Below are positions 62,488-64,000 of a stretch of DNA of 64,000 nucleotides, one piece after another (the first letter of the stretch is position 1; each line of letters begins with the position of its first letter). Location: contig NZ_JAEIOI010000004.1 in the NCBI RefSeq assembly GCF_021375795.1, positions 62,001 through 126,000 of the forward strand, in the 5' to 3' direction. The notes beneath the pieces were generated by a model that worked only from the letters and a program-made list of their open reading frames with translations, did not search any database and was not told where the DNA came from. Made by a program: the position numbers and the translations under genes. This DNA is from Pseudomonas anguilliseptica (GTDB taxonomy: Bacteria; Pseudomonadota; Gammaproteobacteria; Pseudomonadales; Pseudomonadaceae).

Positions 62488-63663
62488 TCAGTTGAACAAT
62501 CCAAAGAAGAACAGGCTGATGCTATCCCACAGGCGACGGAAGAAGCTGCCTTCCTCAACGGCCTCAAGAGCAATCAGATCGGCGCTGTGCACCACTTCTT
62601 CACCCAGTTTTACCTCGACCTTGCCGATCACATCGCCTTGGGCAATGGGCGCGGTGAGCTGCGGGTTGAGGGTCATGCCGGCCTGCAGTTTATCCAGCTG
62701 GCCTTTCGGCAGAGTCAGGCTCAGGTCAGTGGCCAGACCGGCCTTGACCTGACGTACAGTGCCCTTCCACACCTGTGCCTGAGCCAGCTCTTGGCCTTTC
62801 TTGTAGAAGGTCCGGGTTTCGAAGAAGCGGAAACCATAGGTCAGCAGCTTCTGAGTTTCGGCGGCGCGGGCAGACTCGCTGACAGTGCCAAACACCGAAG
62901 TGATCATGCGCGCGCCATCGCGCACAGCCGAGGCGACCAGGCAATAGCCGGCTTCCTGGGTGTGGCCGGTTTTCAGACCATCCACGGTCTTGTCACGCCA
63001 CAGCAACAGGTTACGGTTGCCCTGCTTGATGTTGTTCCAGAGGAACTCTTTCTGCGCGTAGATGGCGTAGTGTTCCTGGTCTTCATTGATGATTGCACGG
63101 GCCAGAATGGCCATATCGTGGGCACTGGAGTAGTGCTCCGGGTGCGGCAGGCCGGTGGCATTCATGAAGTGGCTATTGGTCATGCCCAGACGTGCAGCGG
63201 TCTCGTTCATCATGTCGGCGAAGGCATCTTCGCTGCCGGCAATGTATTCGGCCAGGGCGATACTGGCGTCGTTGCCCGACTGGATGATCACACCGTGCAG
63301 CAGGTCATCGACTTTCACCTGACTGTTCAAGGGCAGGAACATGGTCGAACCGCCGGATGCAGCACCACCGGTACGCCAGGCGTGCTCGCTGATCGGCACC
63401 AGGTCCTGCTCGCCGATCTTGCCCTTGCGAATTTCCAGGGTAGCGATGTAGGCCGTCATCAGCTTGGTCAGGCTAGCCGGCGGCAAACGCTGGTCGCCAT
63501 TGTTCTCCACCAGCACCTTGCCGCTGGCGGCATCGAGCAGCACATAGGATTTTGCTGCGAGCTGTGGGGCAGAAGGAATCACTTGCTGATTAGCCCAGAC
63601 AGTCGGTGCGCTGAGCAGGAACAGTGACAGGAAAACGCGTTGCGCAAAGCTGGTGATATTCAT
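62488..63663 (-). CDS. dacC: D-alanyl-D-alanine carboxypeptidase (PBP5/6 type)
   Basis: A 391-residue low-mass penicillin-binding protein: signal peptide about 1-24, SxxK Ser64-Lys67 (ASLTKLM), SxN at 129-131 (SGNDAS), KTG at 231-233, a beta-rich C-terminal domain, and an amphipathic membrane-anchor end (FRRLWDSISLFFFGLF). It trims pentapeptides and affects shape. It neighbours the rlpA gene, as in Pseudomonas. Confidence 0.96.
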   Translation of the reverse strand: MNITSFAQRVFLSLFLLSAPTVWANQQVIPSAPQLAAKSYVLLDAASGKVLVENNGDQRLPPASLTKLMTAYIATLEIRKGKIGEQDLVPISEHAWRTGGAASGGSTMFLPLNSQVKVDDLLHGVIIQSGNDASIALAEYIAGSEDAFADMMNETAARLGMTNSHFMNATGLPHPEHYSSAHDMAILARAIINEDQEHYAIYAQKEFLWNNIKQGNRNLLLWRDKTVDGLKTGHTQEAGYCLVASAVRDGARMITSVFGTVSESARAAETQKLLTYGFRFFETRTFYKKGQELAQAQVWKGTVRQVKAGLATDLSLTLPKGQLDKLQAGMTLNPQLTAPIAQGDVIGKVEVKLGEEVVHSADLIALEAVEEGSFFRRLWDSISLFFFGLFN

Positions 63664-63783
63664 CCGTCTCTCTAGATTGCTGATGGTGGAACAGCCCCGC
63701 AGGGCATAGTCAGTACCGCACCTGATCAGTCGTAACCGAGCAGGGTGGTTGTTTAGTCCCGCGGGAAAACAATAAGTGCCGTG

Positions 63784-64000
63784 TCAATCCGCCTTGACCA
63801 GGGCTGGCTCGCCAAGGTTGGCCAGGCGCACGCTGCTTTGCAGCTGCTCAGCCTCGCTTTGACTGCTCACCGGCCCCAGGCGCACGCGGTGCAAGATCTG
63901 CTGGTTGCGCACCACTGAGCTGACGAACACCGGCGCAGCCACCGTCTCGCTCAGCTTCGCCCGGAGTAGCTCCGCAGCGTCCGGATTGGCGAAGGCGGCC
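63784..64000 (-). CDS. rlpA: RlpA C-terminal fragment (SPOR domain; starts beyond window)
   Basis: About 72 codons on the minus strand end at a TGA at 63784-63786. The translation reads AAFANPDAAELL, then VAAPVFVSSVV, ILHRVRLGPVSSQSEAEQL and LGEPALVKAD, a SPOR domain that binds denuded peptidoglycan at septa. The gene order dacC-rlpA agrees. The DPBB domain lies outside the window. The 120-base gap to dacC shows no clear terminator. Confidence 0.85.
   Translation of the reverse strand, partial: AAFANPDAAELLRAKLSETVAAPVFVSSVVRNQQILHRVRLGPVSSQSEAEQLQSSVRLANLGEPALVKAD

Overview
This is a stretch of Pseudomonas-type gammaproteobacterial chromosome. The evidence is gene content and order (mlaFEDCB-ibaG-murA-hisGDC, kdsDC-lptCAB-rpoN-hpf-ptsN-rapZ-ptsO, mreBCD-maf-rng-yhdP-nit-tldD, gatCAB, roxSR, dppABCDF, leuS-lptE-holA-arfA-mltB-lipA, lipB-ybeD-dacC-rlpA), a fused CysNC, a short-form HisG, an AlgW protease, and a Pseudomonas-like REP doublet. 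Species cannot be fixed from the window. I recognised no tRNA, rRNA, CRISPR, prophage, insertion sequence or broken gene. No gene-free stretch exceeds about 250 bases.

Layout. 1-4.6 kb: tip of an alpha/beta hydrolase gene, the membrane protein gene zapG, then sulfate activation (cysD-cysNC) and a Nif3-like gene. 4.7-5.8 kb: algW, envelope stress protease. 5.8-8.8 kb: a two-gene accessory unit, a TonB-dependent receptor plus a DUF4198 periplasmic protein, behind a strong Zur-box-like palindrome. 8.8-16.9 kb, minus strand: a long operon read as mlaFEDCB (phospholipid transport), ibaG, murA (peptidoglycan), hisG, hisD, hisC. 17-20.4 kb, plus: Kdo synthesis (kdsD, kdsC) and LPS export (lptC, lptA, lptB). 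20.6-24.2 kb: rpoN with hpf and the nitrogen PTS (ptsN, rapZ, ptsO). 24.3-37.3 kb, mostly minus: pmbA/tldD, yjgA on the plus strand, a nitrilase, yhdP, rng, maf and mreBCD (cell shape). 37.5-42.9 kb, plus: gatCAB, an RlpA-like lipoprotein, a CaCA antiporter and a PcaC-like protein. 42.9-46.8 kb: AEC transporter, RoxRS redox two-component system, and a SIMPL-domain protein with an AlgU-like promoter. 46.8-52.8 kb: dipeptide ABC transporter dppABCDF. 52.8-64 kb: ydcF-like and zinc-ribbon genes, leuS-lptE-holA, arfA, an MltB-type transglycosylase, lipA, then lipB-ybeD-dacC-rlpA on the minus strand.

The common theme is the cell envelope: outer-membrane asymmetry (Mla, YhdP), LPS synthesis and export (Kds, Lpt), peptidoglycan (MurA, DacC, MltB, RlpA), shape (Mre) and stress surveillance (AlgW).

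The least explained items are: a dispersed intercistronic element found twice (murA-hisG and dppB-dppC gaps), in the same orientation to transcription, with different but self-complementary ends that start at the upstream stop codon; the Zur-box receptor/DUF4198 module; and arfA, which carries a perfect 12-bp hairpin inside its coding sequence and ends in residues resembling the SsrA degron.
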